Shown: piece by piece, positions 1 through 9,029 of the stretch
Layout of the letters: each line of letters starts with the position of its first letter
Position numbering within the stretch: the stretch's first letter is position 1
Assembly: GCF_020023385.1 (NCBI RefSeq)
Contig: NZ_JAIQCL010000007.1
Coordinates: 1-64,000, forward strand
Direction: 5' to 3'
DNA from: Planococcus circulans
GTDB lineage: Bacteria > Bacillota > Bacilli > Bacillales_A > Planococcaceae
Length of the DNA: 64,000 nt
Notes under the pieces: generated by a model
Database searches by the model: none
What the model was told of the DNA's origin: nothing
The model's input: only the letters and a program-made list of their open reading frames with translations
Position numbers and translations under genes: made by a program

Positions 1-110
1 TGCGGGAGCAGCGAAGCGACGAAGTGCCGAAATCCACTCGGACTGGCGCCCGAGTGGATTTCGGCGCGAGCCCGTGGAAAGCGTCCGCCTGGAGCGCAGG
101 ATCCGGTATA
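1..110. repeat. GC-rich intergenic repeat with a long hairpin
   Basis: A perfect 15-bp inverted repeat (26-40 and 51-65, arms beginning GCCGAAATCCACTCG) encloses a 10-base loop that itself contains GGCGCC. It is followed by a GC-rich stretch around 75-110 (GTGGAAAGCGTCCGCC onward). This resembles the dispersed intergenic repeats of Bacillaceae and Planococcaceae, but copy number cannot be judged here. It lies downstream of the minus-strand HAD gene and could also stop its transcript, although no T-run follows on that strand. The element may continue beyond the window edge. Confidence 0.5.
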
Positions 111-163
111 AACAGGATGAAATGTGTATTCATTCTTTAAATGACATCAATATTCTTTTGTGT

Positions 164-949
164 TTAAATTTGTTCAAGCAGTTGAAGCAATTCCTCCAAA
201 TGCTGGATTTCATATGTTGGGATGATGGATTCATGGGGAGCTTTTTGCTCCCGGTTGACCCAGACGGAGCGAATCCCTGCTTTTTCAGCACCAATAATAT
301 CCGTCATGAGGTTATCACCGACCATCAGCACGTCATCAGCAGAAAAATCGAATTTCGATAAGGCATGATGGAAGATGTCCGGATCTGGTTTGCCTTTACC
401 GAACGCGCCAGAGATGACGATGTGATCAAAGTAAGGAGCAATTTCCGGTGTGATCTCAAGCTTGATCTGCTGAAGGCTTGGCGAACCGTTGGTCAATAAC
501 AGCAATTGATAATGGCCTTTTAAATCTTCCAGCACTTTTAAGCTTTCTTCGTAGAGGATCGGGTTTCTTTTGCGCGCTTCAGGGAAGTACTCTGCAAGTT
601 GAGCGCCAATTTCAGGGCTGTCGATGCCGATTTTTTTCAGTCCGGCTGTCCAGGATTCGCGGCGATACGCCGGAACAATGGTTTTCATCTGCTGAAAATC
701 GATTCCTTCATCGTCAAAGTTCCCCCATAATCCTTCGAAAGGATTGATGCCGATCATCTTGGTGAACTCGTATGTATTGTATCCAGCATAAAGCTCAGTC
801 GCTGCAGCTCTTACTGCCTCTTCCAAACCCGGACAGTCCTGGCCTGTCAATTCTTCAGCCAACTGGCAGGTTTCCTCGAACGCTTTTTCAACACTCTTTT
901 TATCCCATAATAAGGTATCATCCAAATCGAAAAAAATCGCTTTGACCAT
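164..949 (-). CDS. HAD-superfamily hydrolase (YjjG/haloacid dehalogenase type)
   Basis: Probable cytoplasmic phosphatase acting on small phosphate esters or nucleotides. All four HAD motifs are visible in the 261-residue protein: FFDLDDT near residue 6-12 (nucleophile and acid Asp), LLTNGSP in the middle, the Lys of FGKGKPDPD, and VGDNLMTDIIGA near the C-terminus. A helical cap lies between motifs I and II, as in the YjjG/YfnB group. The ATG at 949 has an AGGAGGAGCTC ribosome site just upstream. The gene stands alone, divergent from nos. The substrate cannot be told from sequence; a nucleotidase or general house-cleaning role is usual for the family. Confidence 0.85.
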   Translation of the reverse strand: MVKAIFFDLDDTLLWDKKSVEKAFEETCQLAEELTGQDCPGLEEAVRAAATELYAGYNTYEFTKMIGINPFEGLWGNFDDEGIDFQQMKTIVPAYRRESWTAGLKKIGIDSPEIGAQLAEYFPEARKRNPILYEESLKVLEDLKGHYQLLLLTNGSPSLQQIKLEITPEIAPYFDHIVISGAFGKGKPDPDIFHHALSKFDFSADDVLMVGDNLMTDIIGAEKAGIRSVWVNREQKAPHESIIPTYEIQHLEELLQLLEQI

Positions 950-1087
950 CGGTGTGAGCTCCTCCTGACAATATCTTTACTTTGCTCTAGTGTACTGGAA
1001 AAACGAATAAAAACATAGGTAGTTCAGAGTTCTGTCACTGAAAAGAAACAGGTGCAGGTGATATGATAGGGGCAAGGAGTGAATGAA

Positions 1088-2191
1088 ATGACGATGAGCA
1101 ATTCGACGATGCTTTTATTGGAAGAAGCCACTGACTATATAGAAATTTGCTGCGACGAATTAGGGAAGAGCGAGTGTCAGAAAGCTGACAGGCTGCTTGA
1201 AGTTATAGAGGAAATAGAAAACACTGGAACTTATACCCACAGCTTTGAAGAGCTGGAGCATGGAGCACGTATGGCATGGCGCAATAATAACCGCTGCATC
1301 GGCAGATTGTTCTGGAATACACTGACGGTCTTTGACGAACGGCATCAAACCACTGCGGAAGGGATTTTTGATGCCTTGGTCCAGCATATCAACTTTGCTT
1401 CGAATAACGGGAAAATCCGACCAGCCATAACGGTATTCCGTGCTGAACAGGAAAATGGAGACTCCATGCGTTTATGGAACCATCAGTTGATTCGTTATGC
1501 CGGATACGAAACCGCAGAAGGCATCATTGGTGATCCCAGTTCAGTGGAGTTCACGAAAACCTGCCAAAAAATCGGTTGGCAGGGAGCGGGAACAGCTTTC
1601 GATGTTTTGCCTTTAGTGGTTCAACTGCCAGGAGAAGCGCCTTTTCTGAAAGAGATCCCGGAGCAGTCGATTATGGAGGTCAACATCGGACATCCCGAAA
1701 TTCCCGCGTTTTCACAGCTCGGCATCAAATGGTATGGAGTTCCCATCATTTCAGATATGAGGCTGGAAATCGGGGGCATTGAATACAAGATGGCTCCTTT
1801 TAATGGCTGGTATATGGGGACTGAAATTGGCGCCAGAAATCTGGCAGACGAAGACCGTTATGATTTTCTGCCCGCTGTAGCGAAACTCTTGGAGCTGAAT
1901 ACGCAATCGAACCGTTCCTTATGGAAAGACAAAGCTTTGGTCGAATTGAATATTGCTGTGCTGGAATCGTTCCAAGAAGCAGGGGTGACCATCGTCGATC
2001 ACCATACAGCAGCCAAACAGTTCAAGAATTTCGAAAAAAAAGAAGAAGTGGAAGGGCGGGATGTCACCGGAAACTGGGTTTGGTTAATCCCGCCGATGTC
2101 CCCGGCCACGACCCATATCTTCCACAAGCCCTATAAGAACGACCTGGTTAAGCCAAATTATTTCCATCAAAAAGCTCCCTATCAATCATAA
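1088..2191 (+). CDS. nos: Nitric oxide synthase oxygenase
   Basis: Makes NO and citrulline from arginine in two haem-dependent steps. Bacterial enzymes have only the oxygenase domain and borrow electrons from a flavodoxin or other reductase. The 367-residue length is standard for Bacillus-type NOS. The haem-thiolate motif ARMAWRNNNRCIGRLFW carries Cys at about residue 70, and GWYMGTEIGARN supplies the arginine-binding Glu near 246. An in-frame GTG at 1079 overlaps the AAGGAG ribosome site (1074-1079), so ATG 1088 is the better start. No reductase gene is adjacent. The next gene follows after 13 bases and ends at a strong terminator, so the two form a short operon. Confidence 0.95.
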   Translation: MTMSNSTMLLLEEATDYIEICCDELGKSECQKADRLLEVIEEIENTGTYTHSFEELEHGARMAWRNNNRCIGRLFWNTLTVFDERHQTTAEGIFDALVQHINFASNNGKIRPAITVFRAEQENGDSMRLWNHQLIRYAGYETAEGIIGDPSSVEFTKTCQKIGWQGAGTAFDVLPLVVQLPGEAPFLKEIPEQSIMEVNIGHPEIPAFSQLGIKWYGVPIISDMRLEIGGIEYKMAPFNGWYMGTEIGARNLADEDRYDFLPAVAKLLELNTQSNRSLWKDKALVELNIAVLESFQEAGVTIVDHHTAAKQFKNFEKKEEVEGRDVTGNWVWLIPPMSPATTHIFHKPYKNDLVKPNYFHQKAPYQS

Positions 2192-2204
2192 GGAGAGGAT
2201 ACTG

Positions 2205-2420
2205 ATGAAGGAATTCAAAGTGACCTATTTTTTCGACCAAGAACATTATATTCGCCGGTTCATTCACGTCGAGTCACAGGAAAAGGCAGAAAAACTGATA
2301 CAAAATGAGCGGGATCAGTATATTTCGTTTCATGACAGCCGCGGAATCTACCATGAGCTGAATACACGGGATGTCCGGGTCATCCAGATTTCGGAATACC
2401 ATCGGACGGATAAAGTATAA
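2205..2420 (+). CDS. Small hypothetical protein co-transcribed with nos
   Basis: 71 residues, charged, with no signal peptide or membrane segment. It starts MKEFKVTYFFDQEHYI and has an AAGGAGAGG ribosome site. The alternating beta/helix character (KVTYFF, helix around residues 24-35, VRVIQIS near the end) suggests a small alpha/beta fold. I do not recognise the family. The 13-base gap to nos and the shared terminator suggest an operon, but a functional link to NO synthesis is only inferred. Confidence 0.7.
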   Translation: MKEFKVTYFFDQEHYIRRFIHVESQEKAEKLIQNERDQYISFHDSRGIYHELNTRDVRVIQISEYHRTDKV

Positions 2421-2421
2421 A

Positions 2422-2460
2422 AACAGCAGCGCTGCCTTTTGGGGCGGCGTTGCTGTTTTA
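2422..2460. terminator. Bidirectional terminator between nos operon and SDR
   Basis: Stem AACAGCAGCGCTGCC / GGGCGGCGTTGCTGTT with a TTTTG loop and one wobble, flanked by A-rich and T-rich ends. It sits between converging genes, so it can serve both strands. Confidence 0.85.
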
Positions 2461-2506
2461 GGATTTTGGGTTGAACGGGTGCAAATCCGCCCAAATGCCC
2501 ATAAAT

Positions 2507-3250
2507 TTATTTGAAACTCAAGAACCCGTCATCCACTGCAACAGTGGAGCCGTTGACAGCCGCTGCGTCTTCAGAGAATAGAAACTTGACGACATTCGCT
2601 ACTTTTTCAGGCTGAATCAGTTTGTTGTGCATATGAAGGGCTGACAGAGCTTTTTTCATTTCCGGATCGTCTCCAAGGATTGGGGTGTCGATAAATCCTG
2701 GTGCCACACCCACGACACGAATGCCATGTTCAGCAAGCTCCAATGCTCCTGATTTTGACATCATGACGACCGCGGCCTTCGCTGCATTGTAGTTGAAGCT
2801 GCCTTTAGCGGCCATCGATCCATAAATAGATGCTGTGTTGACGATGGTTCCGGTTGTGCCGAGTTCCACCATTTTCTTCGCGCCGTAATAGATTCCGTAA
2901 TAGACGCTGTGCTGATCGACATCGATTACTTTGTGGTAAGAAGCGGGATCCATTTCAAGCAAAGGCTTCACAAGGCCGATGCCGGCGTTATTAAAGATGC
3001 CATTCAAGGTTCCGAATTTCTCGACGGCGAAATCAACCATTGCCTCCACTTGCTCCGCTTTTGCCACATCCACTTTAAATGATGCGGCTTTTCCGCCTTC
3101 GGATTCGATGTGGGAAACGGTTTCGTTTGCACCGTCTTCATTGAAATCAGCTACAACAATGGCGTAACCTTCTTTTGCTAACTGGTACGAAGCATGCCGG
3201 CCAATTCCACTTGCTCCGCCTGTGATGATGAGTACTTTGTTTTCTGCCAT
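2507..3250 (-). CDS. Short-chain dehydrogenase/reductase
   Basis: NAD(P)-dependent oxidoreductase of the classical SDR family, 247 residues. The cofactor motif TGGASGIG is at residues 10-17 and NNAG at 87-90. The catalytic residues are Ser141, Tyr154 and Lys158 (YNAAK), and the C-terminal segment has VDDGF. Asp35 after the second strand (VVADF) favours NAD over NADP. The start is supported by AGGAGGAGTTCATC before the ATG at 3250. It is monocistronic, convergent with the nos operon and divergent from the YebC-family gene. Similarity to glucose or 3-hydroxybutyrate dehydrogenases is generic; the substrate is unknown. Confidence 0.85.
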   Translation of the reverse strand: MAENKVLIITGGASGIGRHASYQLAKEGYAIVVADFNEDGANETVSHIESEGGKAASFKVDVAKAEQVEAMVDFAVEKFGTLNGIFNNAGIGLVKPLLEMDPASYHKVIDVDQHSVYYGIYYGAKKMVELGTTGTIVNTASIYGSMAAKGSFNYNAAKAAVVMMSKSGALELAEHGIRVVGVAPGFIDTPILGDDPEMKKALSALHMHNKLIQPEKVANVVKFLFSEDAAAVNGSTVAVDDGFLSFK

Positions 3251-3382
3251 GATGAACTCCTCCTAATCGATTCAAATTATTTCTACAACTTCACCGTACA
3301 CCCTATTTGTCTCTCGTTCAAAGTATCCGCTTGCATAAAAACTGCGGTTTTTGACGGCAAAATACGTTACATCCGAAAAATT

Positions 3383-3415
3383 TGTACTATAATAGTACAT
3401 AGTGAATATCATTCA
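3383..3415. promoter_or_regulatory. Palindromic operator overlapping a -10 box
   Basis: TGTACTATAATAGTACA (3383-3399) is a perfect 17-bp palindrome that contains the -10-like hexamer TATAAT (3388-3393). A second smaller palindrome, TGAATATCATTCA, follows at 3403-3415. They lie in the divergent gap between the SDR and the YebC-family gene. The arrangement looks like a repressor site over the promoter of the rightward gene. The cognate regulator is unknown, and no good -35 box is seen. Confidence 0.5.
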
Positions 3416-3446
3416 GAATGAGACTTTATAGAGAGTAGGAAGTTCA

Positions 3447-4166
3447 ATGGGACGCAAATGGAATAATATTAAAGAGAAGAAAGCATCAAAAGATGCCAAC
3501 ACAAGCCGGATCTATGCAAAATTTGGACGTGAAATATATGTGGCTGCCAAACAGGGAGAGCCGGATCCGGAATCGAACCAGGCTTTGAAGGTGGTTCTAG
3601 AACGTGCAAAGACCTATAGCATTCCAAGAGCGATCATTGACCGTGCAGTAGAAAAAGCTAAAGGCGGTTCTGAAGAAAGCTACGATGAATTGCGTTATGA
3701 AGGATTCGGGCCGAACGGTTCTATGGTGATCGTCGATACATTGACGAACAACGTCAACCGTACGGCTTCGGATGTTCGCGCGGCTTTCGGCAAAAACGGC
3801 GGCAACATGGGCGTCAGCGGATCTGTTGCTTATATGTTCGACCATACTGCGGTATTCGGTATTGAAGGCAAAACTGCTGACGAAGTGCTGGAGTTGATGA
3901 TGGAAGCGGATATCGATGTACGTGACATCACAGAAGAAGAGGATGGCGTCATCGTCTACGCCGAACCGGATCAATATCACCTCGTACAGGAAGCGTTTAA
4001 GAATGTTGGCATCACCGAATTTACGGTTGCTGAATTGACGATGCTTGCGCAAAATGAATTGCCGCTGCCGGAAGACGCACAGGAGCAATTCGAAAAAATG
4101 ATCGATGCCATCGAAGATCTGGAAGACGTTCAGCAAGTTTATCACAATGTTGATTTAGGGGAATAA
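3447..4166 (+). CDS. YebC/PmpR-family transcriptional regulator (YeeI type)
   Basis: 239 residues, the usual length of this family. The opening [20 protein letters not shown], the GG-rich [16 protein letters not shown] segment in the middle, and the acidic C-terminal third ([25 protein letters not shown]) are family hallmarks. Members bind DNA or ribosomes; recent work on the family links several to translation of proline-rich stretches, others to transcription. Cytoplasmic. Ribosome site TAGGAAG lies before ATG 3447. A terminator follows directly, so it is monocistronic. It resembles B. subtilis YeeI more than YrbC in its start, though that is a judgement from memory. Confidence 0.9.
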   Translation: MGRKWNNIKEKKASKDANTSRIYAKFGREIYVAAKQGEPDPESNQALKVVLERAKTYSIPRAIIDRAVEKAKGGSEESYDELRYEGFGPNGSMVIVDTLTNNVNRTASDVRAAFGKNGGNMGVSGSVAYMFDHTAVFGIEGKTADEVLELMMEADIDVRDITEEEDGVIVYAEPDQYHLVQEAFKNVGITEFTVAELTMLAQNELPLPEDAQEQFEKMIDAIEDLEDVQQVYHNVDLGE

Positions 4167-4182
4167 AACCGAAATAGAGCAG

Positions 4183-4218
4183 GAGACGCTTCGTGTAAAT
4201 CACAGCGTCTCTTTTTTT
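4183..4218 (+). terminator. Rho-independent terminator after yebC-type gene
   Basis: Perfect 8-bp stem GAGACGCT / AGCGTCTC with a 13-base loop, followed by seven T. Confidence 0.85.
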
Positions 4219-4253
4219 ATCGGAAAAAATATTCTGATAATTAGAAATTTGAC

Positions 4254-4282
4254 TTGTAATTCAAAAACAGAACATTTATACT
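4254..4282 (+). promoter_or_regulatory. Candidate sigma-A promoter for the first catabolic cluster
   Basis: TTGTAA (4254-4259) and TATACT (4277-4282) are separated by 17 bp, about 95 bases upstream of the acyl-CoA ligase start. A TTGACT at 4309-4314 could serve a second, weaker promoter. The region is very AT-rich; no clear TetR palindrome could be picked out. Confidence 0.45.
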
Positions 4283-4375
4283 AACTTTGAAGCAATAGTG
4301 TAAAAATTTTGACTATTTATTTCGAGTGATATGTAAGGGCTTTCATATTGGGTTTTGAAAAGAAAGGGGCATTTT

Positions 4376-5956
4376 ATGGAACAACAGGAAATAAGCTTGT
4401 TTGGCAGAAAAAGAGTCAAAGTATTTAAAGAACGTCCACAAACTGTTGGAGAAATCATTCGTAGCACCAGCAAAACTTATGGTGAAAAGCCTGCCATTGT
4501 AACCGAAGATCAATCGTTGAGTTATCGACAATTGGAAGAACTGGCGACAGCAATTGCGGCGAATCTTCAAAGCCGGGGAATTGCAAAGGGAGACCGTGTA
4601 GCAGTCATCGTTGGAAATCGAGCTGAATTTCCTTTGCTGGTAATTGCCTGTGCAAAAATTGGAGCCATCATGGTTCCGATCAACGTTAAACTGGCGGTGG
4701 AAGAGCTTCACTATATCCTCAGACATTCCAAACCGAGCATTATCATCAGTGAACAGGAGTTTTTGGAACAAGTACAAAAAGCCAATAAAGAAGCGGCTGT
4801 AGTACCTGAAGAAAACATCTTTGTCATTGATGGCCAAAATTCATACGAACAACTAGTGAAGACGGATACGCCTTTTCTCGAAGTTCCGGTTACAGAAGAA
4901 GACGGTATTTTCATCTTGTATACATCGGGGACGACAGGGCGTCCCAAAGGTGCTGTGCTGACTCATATCAATGTCATTCACAGCCTCATGAATTATAAAT
5001 TGGTTTTCAAAACCGATGAAACATTCAATACGCTGATCGCCGTACCCATGTTCCATGTAACCGGGCTGGTTGGTCAACTTCTGCATATGTTCTATGTTGG
5101 AGGCACGGTATATAGCATGCGCCGCTATCAAAATGAGGAATATATCAATCGAATACTGAAGCATAAAATCAATTTTCTTTTTAATGTACCCACCATTTTC
5201 ATTATGATGTCCACCAGTGAAGAATTTCAAAAACACTCGTTTGACTTTGTGAAGAAAGTGGCTTTTGGGGGTTCACCAATTTATCAGCAGACCTTTACGA
5301 TGCTGAAAAACGCATTTCCAAATGCACAGCTGCACAATGCCTACGGCGCAACAGAAACAACTTCACCTGCAACATTAATGCCCTTAAACTATTCTGATTC
5401 TAAAGTGACTTCAGTCGGACTCCCTGTAGAGGTGGCGGATATCAAAATCATCGGTGAAGAAGGAAAAGAATGTGAAACCGGTGAATCAGGAGAGCTTTAC
5501 ATTAAGGGTCCAATGATCATTAAGGAATATTGGGATAACCCGACGGCCAACCAAACCAGTTTTACGGATGGCTATTGGCATTCAGGAGATCTTGGCATTC
5601 AAGATGAAGACGGTTTCATTTATATTCGGGACAGGAAGAAGGACATGATCAACCGTGCGGGTGAAAAAATATTTTCAATTGAAGTCGAGGATGTATTGAA
5701 AGCCCACCCCGATGTCGTAGAGGCTGCTGTCATCGGGGAACCCGACCCGGTTTTCGGGGAAAAAGTGAAAGCGTTTGTGGTGGGTCCGAAACTGGATGCG
5801 GAAGATTTCACTGGGTTAAAGGAACATTGTAGAAAGTCCCTGGCTAAATTCAAGGTTCCTGAAGAATTTGAATTGATCGATAGCTTGCCAAGAAATGCAT
5901 CCGGAAAAATATTAAAAAATACATTAAAAAACATTGGAGGAAAAACAAATGCTTAA
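4376..5956 (+). CDS. Acyl-CoA synthetase (AMP-forming), cassette 1
   Basis: ANL-superfamily ligase that adenylates a carboxylic acid and transfers it to CoA, 526 residues. The P-loop-like motif [11 protein letters not shown] lies near residues 181-191, YGATETTSP near 323-331, and the hinge region [21 protein letters not shown] from about 403. The C-terminal catalytic Lys is in NASGKILKN near residue 510. An upstream in-frame TTG (4355) lacks a ribosome site, while ATG 4376 follows AAAGGGG. It opens the cluster and overlaps the acyl-CoA dehydrogenase by 8 bases (ATGCTTAA), implying translational coupling. It likely activates the carboxylate brought in by the nearby TRAP system; chain length is not readable. 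Confidence 0.9.
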   Translation: MEQQEISLFGRKRVKVFKERPQTVGEIIRSTSKTYGEKPAIVTEDQSLSYRQLEELATAIAANLQSRGIAKGDRVAVIVGNRAEFPLLVIACAKIGAIMVPINVKLAVEELHYILRHSKPSIIISEQEFLEQVQKANKEAAVVPEENIFVIDGQNSYEQLVKTDTPFLEVPVTEEDGIFILYTSGTTGRPKGAVLTHINVIHSLMNYKLVFKTDETFNTLIAVPMFHVTGLVGQLLHMFYVGGTVYSMRRYQNEEYINRILKHKINFLFNVPTIFIMMSTSEEFQKHSFDFVKKVAFGGSPIYQQTFTMLKNAFPNAQLHNAYGATETTSPATLMPLNYSDSKVTSVGLPVEVADIKIIGEEGKECETGESGELYIKGPMIIKEYWDNPTANQTSFTDGYWHSGDLGIQDEDGFIYIRDRKKDMINRAGEKIFSIEVEDVLKAHPDVVEAAVIGEPDPVFGEKVKAFVVGPKLDAEDFTGLKEHCRKSLAKFKVPEEFELIDSLPRNASGKILKNTLKNIGGKTNA

Positions 5957-7175
5957 AGAATTATCACCGAAAGCCGAAGAGTTACGAGGGAAACTACTGA
6001 AGTTCATGGATGATTACGTCTATCCCAATGAAGCGACTGTCGAAAAGTATCTGCAGGAAGCCGAGGACCGTTGGACGATTCCACCGATTATCGAAGAGCT
6101 CAAGGAAAAGGCGAAAGAGCAAGGACTGTGGAATTTATTTTTAGACCACCCGGAATACGGAGCTGGCTTGTCGAATTACGATTACTCGCATCTCTGCGAA
6201 ATCATGGGCCGTTCCTTGATTGCGCCGGAGCTGTTCAATTGCAACGCCCCCGATACCGGCAATATGGAGGTCTTCGTCAAATACGGAACAGAAGAGCAGA
6301 AAAAACAATGGCTGGAGCCTTTGCTGCGTGGGGAAATCCGTTCCTGCTTCTCGATGACGGAACCAGCTGTCGCTTCTTCCGACGCTACCAATATCCAGAG
6401 TAGCATCGTCCGTGATGGGGATGAATATGTCATCAATGCGAAAAAATGGTGGACAACCGGAGCGATGGATCCCCGCTGCAAAATTGCGATTGTCATGGGG
6501 AAAACAGATCCGAATGCGGCGAAACATCAGCAGCAGTCGATGATTCTCGTGCCTTTTGATACACCGGGAGTGGAAATCATCCGTCCGCTGACTGTCTTCG
6601 GATACGACGATGCACCGCAAGGTCATGCTGAAGTCCATTACACCAATGTACGGGTACCAGTTTCCAATATGCTGCTGGGTGAAGGACGTGGCTTTGAAAT
6701 CGCACAGGGCCGCCTTGGACCAGGACGCATCCATCATTGCATGCGTGCCATCGGAGCAGCTGAGCGGGCACTGGAGCTCCTATGTAAACGGGCTGACAGC
6801 AGAGAAGCATTCGGTTCTACTTTGGCCGAAAAAGATGTGATCAAAGAAATCATTGCCGAAAGCAGAATCGAAATTGAACAGGCGCGTCTCTTGACTTTGC
6901 ATGCTGCCCATAAAATTGATGAGGAAGGTGCTAAAGCGGCACGTAAAGAAATTGCCATGATCAAGATTGCAGCACCTCGCGTTTCATTGAATGTCATCGA
7001 TCGCGCTATGCAAGTATTCGGCGGAGCCGGTTTAACCGAAGATTTCCCGCTTGCGGCACATTATGCCAATGCGCGGACACTGCGTTTGGTTGACGGTCCA
7101 GACCAAGTCCATCTACGTGATGTCGGACGCCTGGAATTGCGCGAACAATTGAAGGAAAGTTCAAACGTAAAATAA
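5949..7175 (+). CDS. ACAD10/11-type acyl-CoA dehydrogenase (LvaC-like)
   Basis: FAD-dependent acyl-CoA dehydrogenase family member, 408 residues. It belongs to the ACAD10/ACAD11/LvaC branch: it has [12 protein letters not shown] (about residue 137), [49 protein letters not shown] and the C-terminal VDGPDQVHL. Ordinary members have an EGT-type motif at that last place. This branch acts on 4-phosphorylated acyl-CoA, removing phosphate to yield an enoyl-CoA. Start ATG 5949 follows GGAGG; a TTG 15 bases upstream has no site. A separate APH-type kinase in the same cluster (15263) is the expected partner, fused at the N-terminus in animal homologues. The assignment to this branch is from remembered family sequence. 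Confidence 0.9.
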   Translation: MLKELSPKAEELRGKLLKFMDDYVYPNEATVEKYLQEAEDRWTIPPIIEELKEKAKEQGLWNLFLDHPEYGAGLSNYDYSHLCEIMGRSLIAPELFNCNAPDTGNMEVFVKYGTEEQKKQWLEPLLRGEIRSCFSMTEPAVASSDATNIQSSIVRDGDEYVINAKKWWTTGAMDPRCKIAIVMGKTDPNAAKHQQQSMILVPFDTPGVEIIRPLTVFGYDDAPQGHAEVHYTNVRVPVSNMLLGEGRGFEIAQGRLGPGRIHHCMRAIGAAERALELLCKRADSREAFGSTLAEKDVIKEIIAESRIEIEQARLLTLHAAHKIDEEGAKAARKEIAMIKIAAPRVSLNVIDRAMQVFGGAGLTEDFPLAAHYANARTLRLVDGPDQVHLRDVGRLELREQLKESSNVK

Positions 7176-7187
7176 GGGGGTATTGTG

Positions 7188-8168
7188 ATGAAGGCTTGGA
7201 CAGTGGTCCGAATAGGAGATCCACAGGAAGCTCTTGAGCTTACGGAGCTCACGAATCCTGAACCAAAAGCGGGCGAAGTACTTGTGAAAGTGGAGGCAGC
7301 CGCCTTGAATTTCTTTGATATCCTCCAGTGTCAGGGAAAATATCAGGAGAAACCTGATCTGCCATTTACACCGGGCGCTGAAATTGCCGGTATTGTTGAA
7401 AAGGTGGGAGATGGGGTGGGCATACAGATCGGCCAGCGTGTTCTCGCTACACCTCAGTTGCCCACTGGCGGTCTTGCCGAATGGGTAGTCGTCAAGGAAG
7501 AAGGGGTATTCCCGATTCCGGATTCGCTTTCCTATAGTGAAGCAGCATCTCTATTCATCACCTACCAGACCGCATATTTCGCGTTGCACCGGACAGCGCG
7601 CCTTCAAAAAGGCGAAACCTTGTTGGTGCATGCAGGCTCAGGCGGTGTTGGTTCAGCTGCCATCCAGCTTGGAAAAGCAGCAGGAGCTACTGTCATCGCT
7701 ACAGCCGGCAGCAACGAGAAAACAGCAATCTGCAAGGAGCTTGGTGCTGATCAGGTCATCAATTACCGCACAGAGGATTTCGTCTCCCTAGTTAAAGAAG
7801 CGACAGGTGGTAAAGGGGCTAATGTCATCTTCGATCCTGTCGGTGGAGACACCTTCGACCTTTCCAGAAAATGCATCGCCTTTGAAGGCCGTTTGTTGGT
7901 TATTGGCTTTGCTGGAGGCAGGATTGCAGATGCACCAACCAATCATGCCTTGATTAAAAATTATTCGGTTGTAGGTGTTCATTTCGGATTATTCCGCAAT
8001 TTATATCCGGAAGAAGTGATGAAGGCTCATCACGAATTGATGGATTTATACGAAAAGGGAGCTATTCGTCCGATGATCTATGAAGAATATCCATTTGAAA
8101 AGGTTCCGGATGCCTTGGATCTATTGGGTGACCGCAAAACCTATGGAAAGTTGGTTGTGAAACCGTAA
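7188..8168 (+). CDS. Zinc-independent MDR oxidoreductase (quinone oxidoreductase type)
   Basis: NADPH-dependent medium-chain reductase of 326 residues, in the quinone oxidoreductase/enoyl-reductase group. An N-terminal GroES-like domain carries NFFDILQCQGKYQ and PGAEIAGIV. A Rossmann domain carries HAGSGGVGSAAIQLGKAAG from about residue 147. Cys ligands for structural zinc are absent, as in this group. ATG 7188 sits 7 bases after AAGGGGG; the GTG at 7185 is too close. It follows the dehydrogenase by 12 bases and precedes the hydratase by 19. A paralogue closes the cluster at 20943. In this setting it may reduce an enoyl-CoA or an alpha,beta-unsaturated carbonyl. Confidence 0.85.
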   Translation: MKAWTVVRIGDPQEALELTELTNPEPKAGEVLVKVEAAALNFFDILQCQGKYQEKPDLPFTPGAEIAGIVEKVGDGVGIQIGQRVLATPQLPTGGLAEWVVVKEEGVFPIPDSLSYSEAASLFITYQTAYFALHRTARLQKGETLLVHAGSGGVGSAAIQLGKAAGATVIATAGSNEKTAICKELGADQVINYRTEDFVSLVKEATGGKGANVIFDPVGGDTFDLSRKCIAFEGRLLVIGFAGGRIADAPTNHALIKNYSVVGVHFGLFRNLYPEEVMKAHHELMDLYEKGAIRPMIYEEYPFEKVPDALDLLGDRKTYGKLVVKP

Positions 8169-8187
8169 TGAAAAGGGAGGAAAGTGG

Positions 8188-8964
8188 ATGACTAAATTGG
8201 TGGAAATCAATACACAGGCAGGAGTCGGTTATTTGAAATTGAAGAGACCGGAGAAGTTGAATGCCTTGTCGCGTGAATTAGTGCAGGAAGTCATGGTTGC
8301 CTTGGATGAATTGTCCGGCAACCAGGAAGTCAAGGTCATCGTTTTGTCAGGAGAAGGCAAAGCATTTTCTGCAGGCGGTGATATTTCATCCATGAAGGAG
8401 TTGGCGGATGCCCACGAAGTGGCAGAGTGGATCGAGTATGTTTCGGGTCTGTCGAAAAAAATAATCAGCCTGGATAAATACGTAATAGCTGCAGTGCATG
8501 GCTACGCTGCAGGGGCGGGCTTCAGCATCGCTCTTGCTGCAGATTTCATTGTCGCAGATGAAAATGCCAAATTCGCTTTGAGCTTTTCGAATATCGGCTT
8601 GATTCCGGATCTGGGCTTGATCAAAGCATTAACTAAGCGTGTATCACCGCCGATTGCCAAGGAGTGGATTTCTTCAGCCAAGACCCTATCAGCTGAAGAA
8701 GCCTACAGGCATGGCTTGATCAACAAAATTTCCACAGGTTCGGCAGTAGAAGCAGCAGCTGAATTTGCAGGATTTATTGTGGACGGACCGCCCATCAGCA
8801 ATAAATACGTCAAATATCTGGTTAATCATGTAGGAGAACTTCATAAAGAAACTGCTTTTATGCAGGAAAATATGATTCAGGCGATGCTGCTACAGACTAA
8901 AGATCATCAAGAAGGCATTTCGGCTTTTTTCGAGAAGCGTGTTCCTCAATTTAATGGCAAATAG
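8188..8964 (+). CDS. Enoyl-CoA hydratase/isomerase family protein (PaaG-like active site)
   Basis: Crotonase-fold protein of 258 residues. The oxyanion-hole segments are SAGGDISSM (about residue 61) and GYAAGAGFSIALA (about 106). At the place of the first catalytic Glu of true hydratases the sequence has Phe (LSFSNIGLIPDLG), followed by Asp in PD. The second Glu position is kept in AKEW. Asp at this place is typical of PaaG-type enoyl-CoA isomerases, so isomerisation may be its job instead of hydration. Ribosome site GGGAGGAAA precedes ATG 8188. It is the last gene before the cre site and TRAP operon. Confidence 0.85.
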   Translation: MTKLVEINTQAGVGYLKLKRPEKLNALSRELVQEVMVALDELSGNQEVKVIVLSGEGKAFSAGGDISSMKELADAHEVAEWIEYVSGLSKKIISLDKYVIAAVHGYAAGAGFSIALAADFIVADENAKFALSFSNIGLIPDLGLIKALTKRVSPPIAKEWISSAKTLSAEEAYRHGLINKISTGSAVEAAAEFAGFIVDGPPISNKYVKYLVNHVGELHKETAFMQENMIQAMLLQTKDHQEGISAFFEKRVPQFNGK

Positions 8965-8975
8965 TATTTTGGTTT

Positions 8976-8989
8976 TGTAAGCGGATACA
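8976..8989 (+). promoter_or_regulatory. Putative cre site (CcpA) upstream of TRAP operon 1
   Basis: TGTAAGCGGATACA matches the relaxed cre pattern TGNAANCGNNNNCA fully and TGWNANCGNTNNCA with one mismatch. It lies 40 bases before the binding-protein start. This would give catabolite control to TRAP uptake but not directly to the four genes upstream. Confidence 0.5.
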
Positions 8990-9029
8990 AAAACACAATC
9001 ACTAGATTAAATGGATGGAGGGAAAAATT

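Noticed and set aside
3597-4145. Minus-strand open frame of 182 codons inside the YebC-type gene
   Set aside because: Antisense shadow, rich in Phe and His with no ribosome site; the plus-strand gene is well supported.
6141-6737. Minus-strand open frame of 198 codons inside the ACAD11-type gene
   Set aside because: Antisense to a strongly supported enzyme; no start signal or family motif.
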